DNA of 24,696 bases from an uncultured Bacteroidia bacterium (GTDB taxonomy: Bacteria > Bacteroidota > Bacteroidia > Bacteroidales > UBA932). This document shows positions 15,540-23,248 of this stretch, in pieces. The notes under the pieces are model-generated. The model did not search any database, was not told where the DNA came from, and saw nothing but the letters and a program-made list of their open reading frames with translations. Numbering within the stretch: position 1 is the first letter of the stretch; each line of letters starts with the position of its first letter. The stretch spans positions 1 to 24,696 of the forward strand of contig CACXHM010000036.1 in assembly GCA_902767465.1 (NCBI GenBank), given 5' to 3'. The position numbers and the translations under genes are program-made.

Positions 15540-15953
15540 TTATGCCATAATTGCACCTACGAGACCGAGAATGGCGTAGAATTCAGGAAGTGCGGCGTAG
15601 ATCAGTGTCTGTACGAATACATTGTCGTGCCCCTGGCTTACGCCAACGATTCCATTTGCGCAAACCTGCCCCTGGCGTATAGCCGAGATCATGCAGACGA
15701 GGCCTACGGAAAGACCGACGCCGAATACGGTGGCCGGATTTTCCATTGCGCGCATCATGAAGAATGCCACGAAGCCGTAAATACCCTGAGTTGCAGGGAG
15801 AGCGGAGAGCACCATATAGTTTCCGGATTTCTCCGGGCGTTTCTTAAGTGCACCTTCGGCGGCATTGCCTGCAGTTGTTGTTCCGATAGCGGATCCTATA
15901 CCTGCGAGCGCGAGTACGAGTCCGAGTCCGAGATAACCTAGAATGAGTTCCAT
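15540..15953 (-). CDS. ntpK: V-type ATPase subunit K (c-ring proteolipid)
   Basis: A 137-residue membrane rotor subunit with four helices in two hairpins. The ion site can be read by alignment from memory with Enterococcus hirae NtpK. LPATQGIYGF gives L52, T55 and Q56; the RQGQVCANG stretch gives Q94; LPEFYAILG gives E124. These correspond to L61, T64, Q65, Q110 and E139 of NtpK, the full Na+ coordination set. Na+ transport is therefore predicted. Only the second hairpin has the carboxylate. It is preceded by a 32-base spacer that is very A-rich on the coding strand, unlike the overlapping genes before it, which may raise its translation. Together with subunit I it forms the membrane motor. 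Confidence 0.94.
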   Translation of the reverse strand: MELILGYLGLGLVLALAGIGSAIGTTTAGNAAEGALKKRPEKSGNYMVLSALPATQGIYGFVAFFMMRAMENPATVFGVGLSVGLVCMISAIRQGQVCANGIVGVSQGHDNVFVQTLIYAALPEFYAILGLVGAIMA

Positions 15954-15985
15954 AATTAATTGATAGTTATTTGTTTGTTTATTTA

Positions 15986-17695
15986 TTATTTCCTTAAAGG
16001 TTTGTAACTGCGTCCTTCGGCCTCATAGCCGGAGTTCTTGAAGAATTCCAAGAAGTTGAGTCGCAGCGGATGCACAAAAGCTCCCAGTGCCGCCATGGCG
16101 ATGTTCAGGGTATGTCCGACGAGCACTATAAGAACGAAAGGTATCCAAAGAGCTATGCTGCTGCCATCGCCCAGCACCGTAAGGCCGATGTCGTTGAAGG
16201 CGCGACCCAGCATGCTGCCTGCAAGCCCGAGAGCATAGAGGCGCAGGTAGCTGAGTACGTCGCCAAGGAGGCCCGTTACAGTGTTGTAAGTCTCCCAAAG
16301 GCCGGAACCAATGTTGAGAAGGGGATTGCGGTGTATGTCATTCAGCAGGAAGATCCCCGCTGCCGACAGAGTCCCGAGTACGATGATAATGATTTTTGTA
16401 AGGCTCTTGTCGATTACGCCCAGCAGGGCGAAGGAGGCAACTACGACACCTCCTACAATCAAAAGAGTCCAACCCCATGTACCAAGCGAATTCAGCAGGC
16501 CGTGCTGCTTCGTGGCCATGTATGTCTTGATGATCATTGCAAGGCAGAGGTGAATGATACCCACTATCAGTGAGAGCACCATAGTGCCGTCGTAACCGGC
16601 GATCTGCGATGGCAGGAAAATCCATTTCACGGGCTCGAATATCTGCCATTGTGCGATGTCCATGCTGAAAAATGTGTGGAACAGGAATCCAATCACCGTG
16701 GTTGCTACACCCAGCGTGGTTACCAGGGGGGCTAGGTTCCCTAGCATCTTCTTCATGCCGAGTCCGAGCGCCACCAGGATGAGTCCGTATCCGGCATCTC
16801 CCATGCAGAATGCAAAGAACAGCATGAAGAAAACGGCTATGAACGGGGTGGGGTCGAATCCGTTGTAGGCCGGACGGCCATACATGTCGGTGAGCACCTC
16901 GAACATCTTTACGAACTTATTGTTCCTGAATTCGATCGGGGGATTGTCTTCCAGCACGGCCGCATCCTTGAACCAGACGATATCCATTGCATCGAAATCT
17001 TTTTCCAGTTCAGAATCGCACCCAACCGGAGCGAAGCCTTCGAATATGGTGAGGAGGTTGTCTGCCGCTTTTTTGCCTCCGGCGGAAGCAAGTGCCCGGG
17101 AAAGTTCGGCTTGCTTTCCCTCAAGTTGTTCCTTCAAGGTGGGGATGTCCGCCTTGCGGGCCTCAAGGGAAGATGCGTATGCTTCTATTTCCACTTCCTG
17201 CTTTTTGATATCCGCCTCCAGGATGCCAAGATCCTGAGCAGGTTCCGGCAGTTCCTTCAAGGGGAATGAGGTATTGTCGCCGGCAATCACGAACCAGCAG
17301 GTTTTTCCATTGTCGGAAACCTTCTGGATGACGTATTCCTTCTCCCATGCAGGGTCATATTTCTTGGCGCTGATGCTGTAGAAATGCAGTTGAACTCCTG
17401 TTTCCGAGAGAGCCTTGCGATCCCATTCGCCCCATACCCTGATGCTGTCGGCGTTCTTCTGCAAAGTCATGAGGTTTTCCTTCATACCTGCAAGGGTGGA
17501 GTCGGTGCCGGCTTCGATTTCCGAAATCAGCTTATGCTGTGCTTCGATTCCGCCCAGCATGGCAGCAGTGGCATCATCTACAGGTTTTTCGCTGCGGGTG
17601 ATGTCGACAAGTCCAAGCTCTTGAAGTCTGGAAAGGAATTCTTCCTTCTCTGCGCTCAGCAGTATGAAGGAATATTTGGTCATTTTCTCTATCAT
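15986..17695 (-). CDS. ntpI: V-type ATPase subunit I (a-subunit)
   Basis: A 569-residue stator subunit that forms the ion half-channels. A cytosolic domain with coiled-coil stretches fills 1-284, and about seven to eight membrane helices lie in 285-555. The essential arginine region is LSYLRLYALGLAGSML with R485. The tail HPLRLNFLEFFKNSGYE is typical. It is roughly 80-100 residues shorter than the Thermus and Enterococcus proteins, as remembered, mostly in the cytosolic domain, which fits a reduced enzyme. The ATG overlaps the subunit D stop by four bases. Confidence 0.94.
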   Translation of the reverse strand: MIEKMTKYSFILLSAEKEEFLSRLQELGLVDITRSEKPVDDATAAMLGGIEAQHKLISEIEAGTDSTLAGMKENLMTLQKNADSIRVWGEWDRKALSETGVQLHFYSISAKKYDPAWEKEYVIQKVSDNGKTCWFVIAGDNTSFPLKELPEPAQDLGILEADIKKQEVEIEAYASSLEARKADIPTLKEQLEGKQAELSRALASAGGKKAADNLLTIFEGFAPVGCDSELEKDFDAMDIVWFKDAAVLEDNPPIEFRNNKFVKMFEVLTDMYGRPAYNGFDPTPFIAVFFMLFFAFCMGDAGYGLILVALGLGMKKMLGNLAPLVTTLGVATTVIGFLFHTFFSMDIAQWQIFEPVKWIFLPSQIAGYDGTMVLSLIVGIIHLCLAMIIKTYMATKQHGLLNSLGTWGWTLLIVGGVVVASFALLGVIDKSLTKIIIIVLGTLSAAGIFLLNDIHRNPLLNIGSGLWETYNTVTGLLGDVLSYLRLYALGLAGSMLGRAFNDIGLTVLGDGSSIALWIPFVLIVLVGHTLNIAMAALGAFVHPLRLNFLEFFKNSGYEAEGRSYKPLRK

Positions 17696-18300
17696 ACCGA
17701 TTCCTCCTCTTCTTCTGCCGCGTGGCGGGTCTTGACAATTTTGGACGAAGCCTTGCTGAGGTTCTCCTCGTCTTCCATATAGCGTTTGATCTTGCGCATC
17801 GCCTCCTGGTATCCAGGAATCTGCACCTTCTCGTAGAGGTTTACCTTCTGGGTGGTTTTCTTGCGCTGGAAATCCAGGATTCGGCGCTTCTGCTCGTACA
17901 CTTCGCTCTCAAGTCCCAGGCGAGTGAGTTCCTGAAGGATGCGGACACCGTCGGCATACCATGCTGGTTTTACGAAGGCGTTGAAGGGTGCGAGTTCGTA
18001 GTGGACGGCATCGAGCTGGGGACATTTTACTCCGGCCACCTTGACCTCTTTGAGATCTATGTCGGTGATGCGGATCAGCCCCGGCTCAAACTCGTTCCAC
18101 AGGGCTGCAAGATAGTCGTAGCGCTGCATGGCCGACTCGAGTTCGGCAGCGAGTTTCTCCGATTCCTTCTTGGCCTGCAGGACGCTGAGGCGCAGCGCGG
18201 ATTCCTTGTTTTTCAGGGTAGGAAGCGCTTTCTGCCGCACCTTGAGCTGTTTGCCCAGGTTCGTGAGTGAAGTCTTGTTGTATTGGAATTTAATTGCCAT
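17692..18300 (-). CDS. ntpD: V-type ATPase subunit D (central stalk)
   Basis: A 202-residue central rotor shaft subunit, long and helical, that turns inside the A3B3 head. The N-terminal FQYNKTSLTNLGKQLKVRQK and the later LKNKESALRL are typical of the family. The C-terminal helix carries YEKVQIPGYQEAMRKIKRY, where the D family has a similar conserved stretch. The gene is separated from subunit B by 30 bases holding a small hairpin and overlaps subunit I by four. Its usual partner, subunit F, is not found in the cluster. Confidence 0.93.
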   Translation of the reverse strand: MAIKFQYNKTSLTNLGKQLKVRQKALPTLKNKESALRLSVLQAKKESEKLAAELESAMQRYDYLAALWNEFEPGLIRITDIDLKEVKVAGVKCPQLDAVHYELAPFNAFVKPAWYADGVRILQELTRLGLESEVYEQKRRILDFQRKKTTQKVNLYEKVQIPGYQEAMRKIKRYMEDEENLSKASSKIVKTRHAAEEEEESV

Positions 18301-18304
18301 ATAC

Positions 18305-18333
18305 TGTCATTCCGAACATAGTGATGGAATCTA
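18305..18333. repeat. Short intergenic repeat-like hairpin between subunits B and D
   Basis: The gap between ntpB and ntpD, plus the ntpB stop, reads TGTCATTCCGAACATAGTGA followed by TGGAATCTA. ATTCC (18309-18313) can pair with GGAAT (18326-18330). It resembles a TCATTCCGA...GGAATCT type of intergenic repeat that I recall from several bacterial genomes. The resemblance is from memory only. Confidence 0.4.
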
Positions 18334-19647
18334 TTTCCAATATTTGTCTATGAAGGCCTGCCTGATGCCGGTTTCCTCCGGACGGAAGTATTTTGCAAAG
18401 AGCTTCCATGCGGTATCCAGCATCTCGTCTATCTTGATGTTAACGTCGATGCTGAGCAGTTCCCTGGCATAGTCTTTTGCATAATCGAGGCAGCGCAGGT
18501 CGTAATCGGACAGGTCGAAACCGTTTTCGAGCTTTGTCTTTGCATTCTGGGCATCAGCGTAGAGACGCACTCCTGCATTCATCACCTGGGAATGGTCCTC
18601 GCGTGTCTTCTTGCCCTGTACGAGCTGTTTCAGACGGCTCAGCGACCGGAACGGATCTACGATCACCTTCCCTGTATCGGAATCGGCACGAAGGAAAAGC
18701 TGCCCTTCGGTGATGTAACCGGTGTTGTCCGGGATGGCGTGTGTGATGTCGCCGTCGTTCAGGGTGGTAACGGCTATGATTGTGATGGAACCGCCGTCGG
18801 GTAGCTGCACCGCCTTTTCATAAATCTTTGCAAGGTCGGAATACAGCGAACCAGGCATGGAGTCCTTCGAAGGAATCTGGTCCATACGGTTGCTCACGAT
18901 GGAAAGTGCATCTGCATAAAGGGTCATGTCGGTGAGAAGCACCAGCACCTTTTCGTTCTTGTCGACTGCGAAGTATTCAGCAGCGGTAAGTGCCATGTCG
19001 GGAATAAGCAGACGCTCCACAGGCGGCTCTTCCGTGGTGTTTACAAACGACACGATCTTGTCGAGGGCGCCTGCGCTTTCAAAGGCGTGGCGGAAGAACA
19101 GGTAGTCGTCGTTGCTGAGCCCCATTCCTCCCAGGACTATCTTGTCCACGTCCGCGCGGAGTGCCACGTCTGCCATCACCTGGTTGTATGGCTGGTCCGG
19201 GTCGGCGAAGAACGGAATTTTCTGGCCTGAAACCAGCGTGTTGTTGAGGTCAATGCCGGCAATGCCTGTCGGAATCAGCTCTGAGGGCTGGCGCCGCTTG
19301 TACGGGTTGACCGAAGGCCCTCCTGCCTGACGCTCTTCTCCTTCAACTTCAGGACCTCCGTCGATGGGCTTGCCATAGGCGTTGAAGAAACGTCCGGACA
19401 GTTGGTCGCTGACCTTCAGGGTGGGGGGATTGCCATGGAAAGAAACTTCGGCATCCGTGGGGATTCCTTCGGTTCCGGCGAACACCTGCAATGTTACCAG
19501 GTCGCCTTTTGTCTTTACCACTTGGGCAAGGCGCCCTTCTACTGTGGCGAGCTCGTCGTTGCTCACGCCGGATGCGCGCAGCGAAACAGTTGCCTTTGTA
19601 ATGGCTTCGAGCCTGGTGTATATTTTCCGGTATGCTTTATTTGCCAT
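18331..19647 (-). CDS. ntpB: V-type ATPase subunit B (non-catalytic)
   Basis: A 438-residue non-catalytic head subunit. Its nucleotide region lacks a working P-loop: the place of GxxxxGKT is held by SGQKIPFFADPDQPYNQ. Family landmarks are RKIYTRLEAI near the start, LSGRFFNAYGKPIDGGP, PYKRRQPSELIPTGIAGID, the TDMTLYADALSIVSNRMDQIP stretch and GSLYSDLAKIYEKA. Three copies would alternate with subunit A. Its start lies 11 bases inside the subunit A gene, implying coupled translation of A and B in equal amounts. Confidence 0.95.
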   Translation of the reverse strand: MANKAYRKIYTRLEAITKATVSLRASGVSNDELATVEGRLAQVVKTKGDLVTLQVFAGTEGIPTDAEVSFHGNPPTLKVSDQLSGRFFNAYGKPIDGGPEVEGEERQAGGPSVNPYKRRQPSELIPTGIAGIDLNNTLVSGQKIPFFADPDQPYNQVMADVALRADVDKIVLGGMGLSNDDYLFFRHAFESAGALDKIVSFVNTTEEPPVERLLIPDMALTAAEYFAVDKNEKVLVLLTDMTLYADALSIVSNRMDQIPSKDSMPGSLYSDLAKIYEKAVQLPDGGSITIIAVTTLNDGDITHAIPDNTGYITEGQLFLRADSDTGKVIVDPFRSLSRLKQLVQGKKTREDHSQVMNAGVRLYADAQNAKTKLENGFDLSDYDLRCLDYAKDYARELLSIDVNIKIDEMLDTAWKLFAKYFRPEETGIRQAFIDKYWK

Positions 19648-21391
19648 TTTCTGAAAGGATTTCGTTGAGTTGTGTGCGGAAAGACTTGAATTCTTCGCTT
19701 TCCCACTTGGAATAGTTCATTTGCCGCAGGCTGTTGATTATGCGTTTGAAATAGGAACGGCACTCCTCGTAATCGGAAAATTCGAACTTGCGCTCGCAGA
19801 TTTCGAGGATCAGGTCGAGCATGTATTTCTGACGTTCCATGGGGCAGAGACTGTCCACCGGATCAAAACCGTCCTGCTGGAGAAAAGCGAAGTCGATGAG
19901 CTCACTCTTCCAGAAGGTCTCATGATAACTCATGGGCACGCCGTCGTCACCGAGGATGTTGATCTGGTCGGCCATTTCCTTGCCTCGCAGGACCAGGGTC
20001 TTGGCCTTCATAACCTTCTCGACCCAGCCCTTTTCTACCTTTTCGTTCAGGTAGGCGACAATTTCGGGATATTCAAGATACTTTGAATAGGAATCGATTG
20101 GGTTGACAGCAGGGTAGCGCTTCTGGTCTGCACGGTTCTGTTCGAGAGCATAGAAGCAACGTGCCGCTTTCTTTGTGGATTCCGTAACCGGTTCCTTGAG
20201 GTTTCCGCCGGCAGGGGAGACGGTTCCTATAAAAGTGACAGAACCTGTCTTTCCGTTGTTCAAAACCACCATTCCTGCGCGGGAATAGAAATTGGAGATG
20301 ATGGCGGAGAGGTCAACCGGGAAGGCATCCGCGCCGGGAAGCTCTTCCATTCGGTTGGACATTTCGCGCAGGGCCTGTGCCCAGCGGGATGTCGAGTCTG
20401 CAAGCAGAAGGCACCTCAGTCCCATCGCCCTGTAGTATTCGCAGATGGTCATTGCGGTGTAAACGGACGCCTCACGCGCGGCGACAGGCATGTTGGACGT
20501 GTTGCAGATGATGGTTGTACGTTCCATAAGGCGACGTCCTGTGTGGGGATCTATGAGTTCCGGGAATTCCGTGAATATTTCCACCACTTCGTTGGCACGT
20601 TCACCGCATGCGGCCATCACAATCACGTCGGCCTCTCCCTGCTTTGCGATAGCATGTTGGAGAACGGTTTTTCCGCATCCGAATGGCCCTGGGATAAATC
20701 CGGTGCCGCCTTCTGCAATGGGATTGAACGAGTCGATGACACGGACTCCGGTTTCCATGATCTTCTGTGGCCGGGGCTTTTCCTTATATCCGCGGACTGC
20801 AACCTTCACAGGCCATTTCTGGGTCATGGTCACCTTAACTTCCTCATTCTCTTCATTTAGGAGAGTAGCTATCGTGGTGTCTATATTATACTGACCGGCA
20901 GGAACAATTTCCTTTACGGTATAACTCCCTTTGAACGAGAACGGTACCATGATTTTGTGGGGCAGCCATCCTTCGGTTACCTCTCCGAGCCAGTCTGCGG
21001 CTACCACTTTGTCGCCGGGGGCTGCGATCGGGGTGAAATCCCAAAGCTTTTCGTGGTTGAGGGGGTCGGTGTATTCTCCTCTTTTGAGGAATACTCCCGT
21101 CATGGTGGTCAAGTCGTTCTGCAGACCGTCGTAAACGCTGGAGAGCAATCCGGGACCGAGAGTGGCTTCCAGCATCCTGCCCAGGAATTCGACGGAATCG
21201 CCGTTCCTAAGCCCACGTGTGCTTTCGAATACCTGTACAGAGGCTTTGTCGCCGTTAACCTTGATAACCTCTGCGAGCAGATCGGTGCCCCCGAGATTGA
21301 TATAGCAGAGTTCGTTCTCAGCCACGGGTCCGTCCACCTGCACGGTAACCAGGTTGGAAACTATGCCTGTTACCTTTCCGTGTGTGTTCAT
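19637..21391 (-). CDS. ntpA: V-type ATPase subunit A (catalytic)
   Basis: A 584-residue catalytic head subunit. The order is a beta-barrel (1-75), the V-type non-homologous insert (about 110-200, with GEVTEGWLPHKIMVPF), and the nucleotide domain with P-loop GPFGCGKT (235-242), GER (263-265, E264 the likely catalytic base), RTTIICNTSNMPVAARE and Walker B LLLADSTSRWAQ. All catalytic parts appear intact. It overlaps DUF2764 by four bases and subunit B by 11. Whether the complex makes or spends ATP cannot be read from this subunit; Na+ pumping with ATP use is the likelier direction given the K subunit. Confidence 0.96.
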   Translation of the reverse strand: MNTHGKVTGIVSNLVTVQVDGPVAENELCYINLGGTDLLAEVIKVNGDKASVQVFESTRGLRNGDSVEFLGRMLEATLGPGLLSSVYDGLQNDLTTMTGVFLKRGEYTDPLNHEKLWDFTPIAAPGDKVVAADWLGEVTEGWLPHKIMVPFSFKGSYTVKEIVPAGQYNIDTTIATLLNEENEEVKVTMTQKWPVKVAVRGYKEKPRPQKIMETGVRVIDSFNPIAEGGTGFIPGPFGCGKTVLQHAIAKQGEADVIVMAACGERANEVVEIFTEFPELIDPHTGRRLMERTTIICNTSNMPVAAREASVYTAMTICEYYRAMGLRCLLLADSTSRWAQALREMSNRMEELPGADAFPVDLSAIISNFYSRAGMVVLNNGKTGSVTFIGTVSPAGGNLKEPVTESTKKAARCFYALEQNRADQKRYPAVNPIDSYSKYLEYPEIVAYLNEKVEKGWVEKVMKAKTLVLRGKEMADQINILGDDGVPMSYHETFWKSELIDFAFLQQDGFDPVDSLCPMERQKYMLDLILEICERKFEFSDYEECRSYFKRIINSLRQMNYSKWESEEFKSFRTQLNEILSENGK

Positions 21392-21975
21392 ATATTTCTG
21401 TTTTCTTTGATTTCTTTTACCAATTTGCGGAAGAGATCGCGTCCTGTGGCCTCGTCGAGGCGTATCCAGCGCTCTACCATCTTTAATTTTACTACAAAGG
21501 CGAGGATGATATTCAGGTCGAAAACATCCATTACCGTCAGTTCGTCCACCACCTTCCAGTAGAAGTCGTCGAGTCCGCGTTCCCTGGCAAGAATGTCATT
21601 GCCTTCGAGGATGGAATCCACTTCTTCCCTGCGCTCGAATTCGGGCAGTTCCTGCTCTGGATCGGGATTGACGATGTCAGCGCTCCCGGGTCTGCCAAGA
21701 TTGCGGTTCAAGTATTCAACCTTGGCATTGCGAACACCCAGGTCGTACTTGAAATAGTCGCGTATGAAACGGTTGGAATGCTTCTCAGCTTTTTTGTAGA
21801 AAGCGGCATCAAGTTTTTCGGGATCATAGGAATCCAGCAGGAAACCGAGTGTTTTTTTGTCGGCTTCGCTGAGTTGTTCGCTGATGTCAGCGAGAATCCC
21901 TTCCGTATCGGGTGTCTCCCGTCCGTCTGTGGAAAGTATCGGGAGTCCGGCTATGATATATTCGTAATTATTCAC
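21388..21975 (-). CDS. DUF2764 family protein in the V-ATPase operon
   Basis: A 195-residue soluble, mostly helical protein rich in charged residues, with no signal peptide or membrane segment. It begins NYEYIIAGLPIL and has stretches such as DYFKYDLGVRN and DVFDLNIILAFVVKLKMVERW. It lies between E and A, the position held by subunits C and F in Thermus and Enterococcus operons. The same arrangement, with an uncharacterised gene between E and A, is known in Borrelia. Overlaps with E (8 bases) and A (4 bases) suggest fixed stoichiometry. A role as replacement for the socket subunit C is inferred. Confidence 0.85.
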   Translation of the reverse strand: MNNYEYIIAGLPILSTDGRETPDTEGILADISEQLSEADKKTLGFLLDSYDPEKLDAAFYKKAEKHSNRFIRDYFKYDLGVRNAKVEYLNRNLGRPGSADIVNPDPEQELPEFERREEVDSILEGNDILARERGLDDFYWKVVDELTVMDVFDLNIILAFVVKLKMVERWIRLDEATGRDLFRKLVKEIKENRNI

Positions 21976-22576
21976 CGAACAGAAGCTTTCTTGTTACAGG
22001 ACGCAGGTATTCTGCTATCAATTCGTTGAAAGTCTGCTCGGTGAGGCTGACAAACCATCCGCCTTCCTTGGGCCCGATTGTGAAACCGCCGGAAATCTTC
22101 TTTGAAAAAACAGCATTTACTCCGCCTCCGATGGCCTTTGCAAGTTCATCGCTAACCCAGGGTTCAAGTTCGTTCTTGAGCTTTTCGGGAAGGACAAGTT
22201 CGAGTTCAGATGCTTCTTGAGCGTTGAATTTTTCGGCAACGCTGCGGATGATTTCTTTAATGAAAGCAGTGTCTTTAAGGCTTTCGGCAACTTTCTCTTC
22301 GGAAATGCTTGATACAAGCAGATTTTCGATATCCTTTTTGCTGGCCTGCAGGCATTGTGTGGAAGCCATCTTGAGGTCTGATTCAACCTTGGCTTTCAGG
22401 TCTTCTGCATTTTTTACTGCTTTTTCAGTGATGGATGCAGCCTCTGCTTTTGCATCTGCAATTATTTGTGCTGCTTGTGCTTGCGCCTGCTCAAGAATCT
22501 TCTCTCCTTCTTCTTTGCCTTTTACGAGACCCTCCTGATAGAGTTTCTCGGTAAGTTCTTGCAATTTGTTCTGCAT
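21968..22576 (-). CDS. ntpE: V-type ATPase subunit E (peripheral stalk)
   Basis: A 202-residue peripheral stalk subunit. A long alanine- and glutamate-rich coiled coil fills about 1-95 (EEGEKILEQAQAQAAQII, AEAASITEKAVKNAE), and a globular C-terminal domain fills about 110-200 with GGVNAVFSKKISGGFTIGP. It normally pairs with G/H, for which no gene is present here; the partner may be encoded elsewhere or be missing. It is the first gene of the operon, 33-38 bases downstream of a predicted -7 box. Confidence 0.9.
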   Translation of the reverse strand: MQNKLQELTEKLYQEGLVKGKEEGEKILEQAQAQAAQIIADAKAEAASITEKAVKNAEDLKAKVESDLKMASTQCLQASKKDIENLLVSSISEEKVAESLKDTAFIKEIIRSVAEKFNAQEASELELVLPEKLKNELEPWVSDELAKAIGGGVNAVFSKKISGGFTIGPKEGGWFVSLTEQTFNELIAEYLRPVTRKLLFGE

Positions 22577-22583
22577 ATTGTAA

Positions 22584-22624
22584 GGTTATATTTGATAGTC
22601 GCTGTAAAACACACAAATATAACC
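22584..22624. repeat. 11-bp inverted repeat embracing the V-ATPase promoter
   Basis: GGTTATATTTG (22584-22594) and CAAATATAACC (22614-22624) are exact reverse complements separated by 19 bases, so the centres are 30 bp apart, about three helical turns. The promoter-side arm contains the -7 box. A dimeric regulator site is possible. Confidence 0.65.
22614..22621 (-). promoter_or_regulatory. Predicted -7 box of the V-ATPase operon
   Basis: Read on the minus strand this is TATATTTG, matching TAnnTTTG. Transcription should begin near 22610, leaving a leader of about 33 bases before the subunit E ATG at 22576. No clear -33 TTG was found. Confidence 0.65.
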
Positions 22625-22650
22625 AATTTTCAACAGAATTCCTATATAAT

Positions 22651-22753
22651 TCTGTCGCAAGACGGGACCGTTTCTTCGACCCCCTCCCTAAAGGGCACCC
22701 TCCCCCTGGCCGGGGGTGGCAGGCCGTTCGAAACAGTCCCGTCTTGCGACAGA
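22651..22753. repeat. 103-bp palindromic intergenic element
   Basis: Arms 22651-22674 and 22730-22753 pair over 24 bases with one mismatch (22669/22735). The 55-base interior is G/C-rich with CCCTCCC and GGGGG blocks able to fold on their own (CCCCC, 22682-22690 region and 22702-22706, against GGGGG 22712-22716). It begins 10 bases past the stop of the DUF4252 gene and ends 74 bases before the V-ATPase start. No T-run follows on either strand, so it is not a classical terminator, though it may slow or stop polymerase. It could be a repeated mobile-type palindrome. Confidence 0.75.
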
Positions 22754-22762
22754 GGATAAAGA

Positions 22763-23248
22763 CTATTTAATTTGTTCTGACAGAATGTCTTCGAGCTGGG
22801 CCCTGTCCATCTTGCCGTCAATACAAATGAAGGTTAGTTCCTCGCCATCGTCTGAAAATAATACGAAGCTTGTAACTGTCTTTTCGTCTCCGGAAGTGAA
22901 CATGGTTACCTTTTCTCCATCTTCCTTTGCTTCCATAAGCAGTTCAAATTTGCCGGAAGCAATGAATCTGTCCACATCTTTAGAGAGTTTTCCGTTGATT
23001 TCGGCATTTTCACTGCTCAAGATGTAAAGGCCGTTCAAAGAGCGGATAATTGGCGTCAGGTTGATGTTGCCATCACCGGCTTCGATGTCCGGAATCTTTC
23101 CTATGAGCCGGAACATTGACGGGGAAATATAAACGGCGCTGATGCCTTTTGCATCGGAGTATTCCTGGTAAATGCTTCTGCCGTTCTGGGCATAAGCGTT
23201 TATAAGCAGTGAGAGCAGGATGACTGCTACGGTAATTATTCTTTTCAT
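22763..23248 (-). CDS. DUF4252 secreted protein
   Basis: A 161-residue protein with a signal peptide (1-20, ending in AYAQ), so exported. The remainder is a compact DUF4252 domain ending in the pattern LTFICIDGKMDRAQLEDIL, which parallels ALICIFGKISMDAVAKL in the first gene of this operon. The two are diverged paralogues. DUF4252 genes are frequent beside ECF sigma and anti-sigma genes in Bacteroidota; the function is unknown. It is last in a four-gene operon and overlaps the anti-sigma-like gene by four bases. Confidence 0.85.
   Translation of the reverse strand: MKRIITVAVILLSLLINAYAQNGRSIYQEYSDAKGISAVYISPSMFRLIGKIPDIEAGDGNINLTPIIRSLNGLYILSSENAEINGKLSKDVDRFIASGKFELLMEAKEDGEKVTMFTSGDEKTVTSFVLFSDDGEELTFICIDGKMDRAQLEDILSEQIK

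Noticed and set aside
22651..22753. CRISPR repeat or insertion sequence
   Set aside because: There is only one inverted pair with no spacer series, and no transposase or target duplication is visible in the 103 bases.
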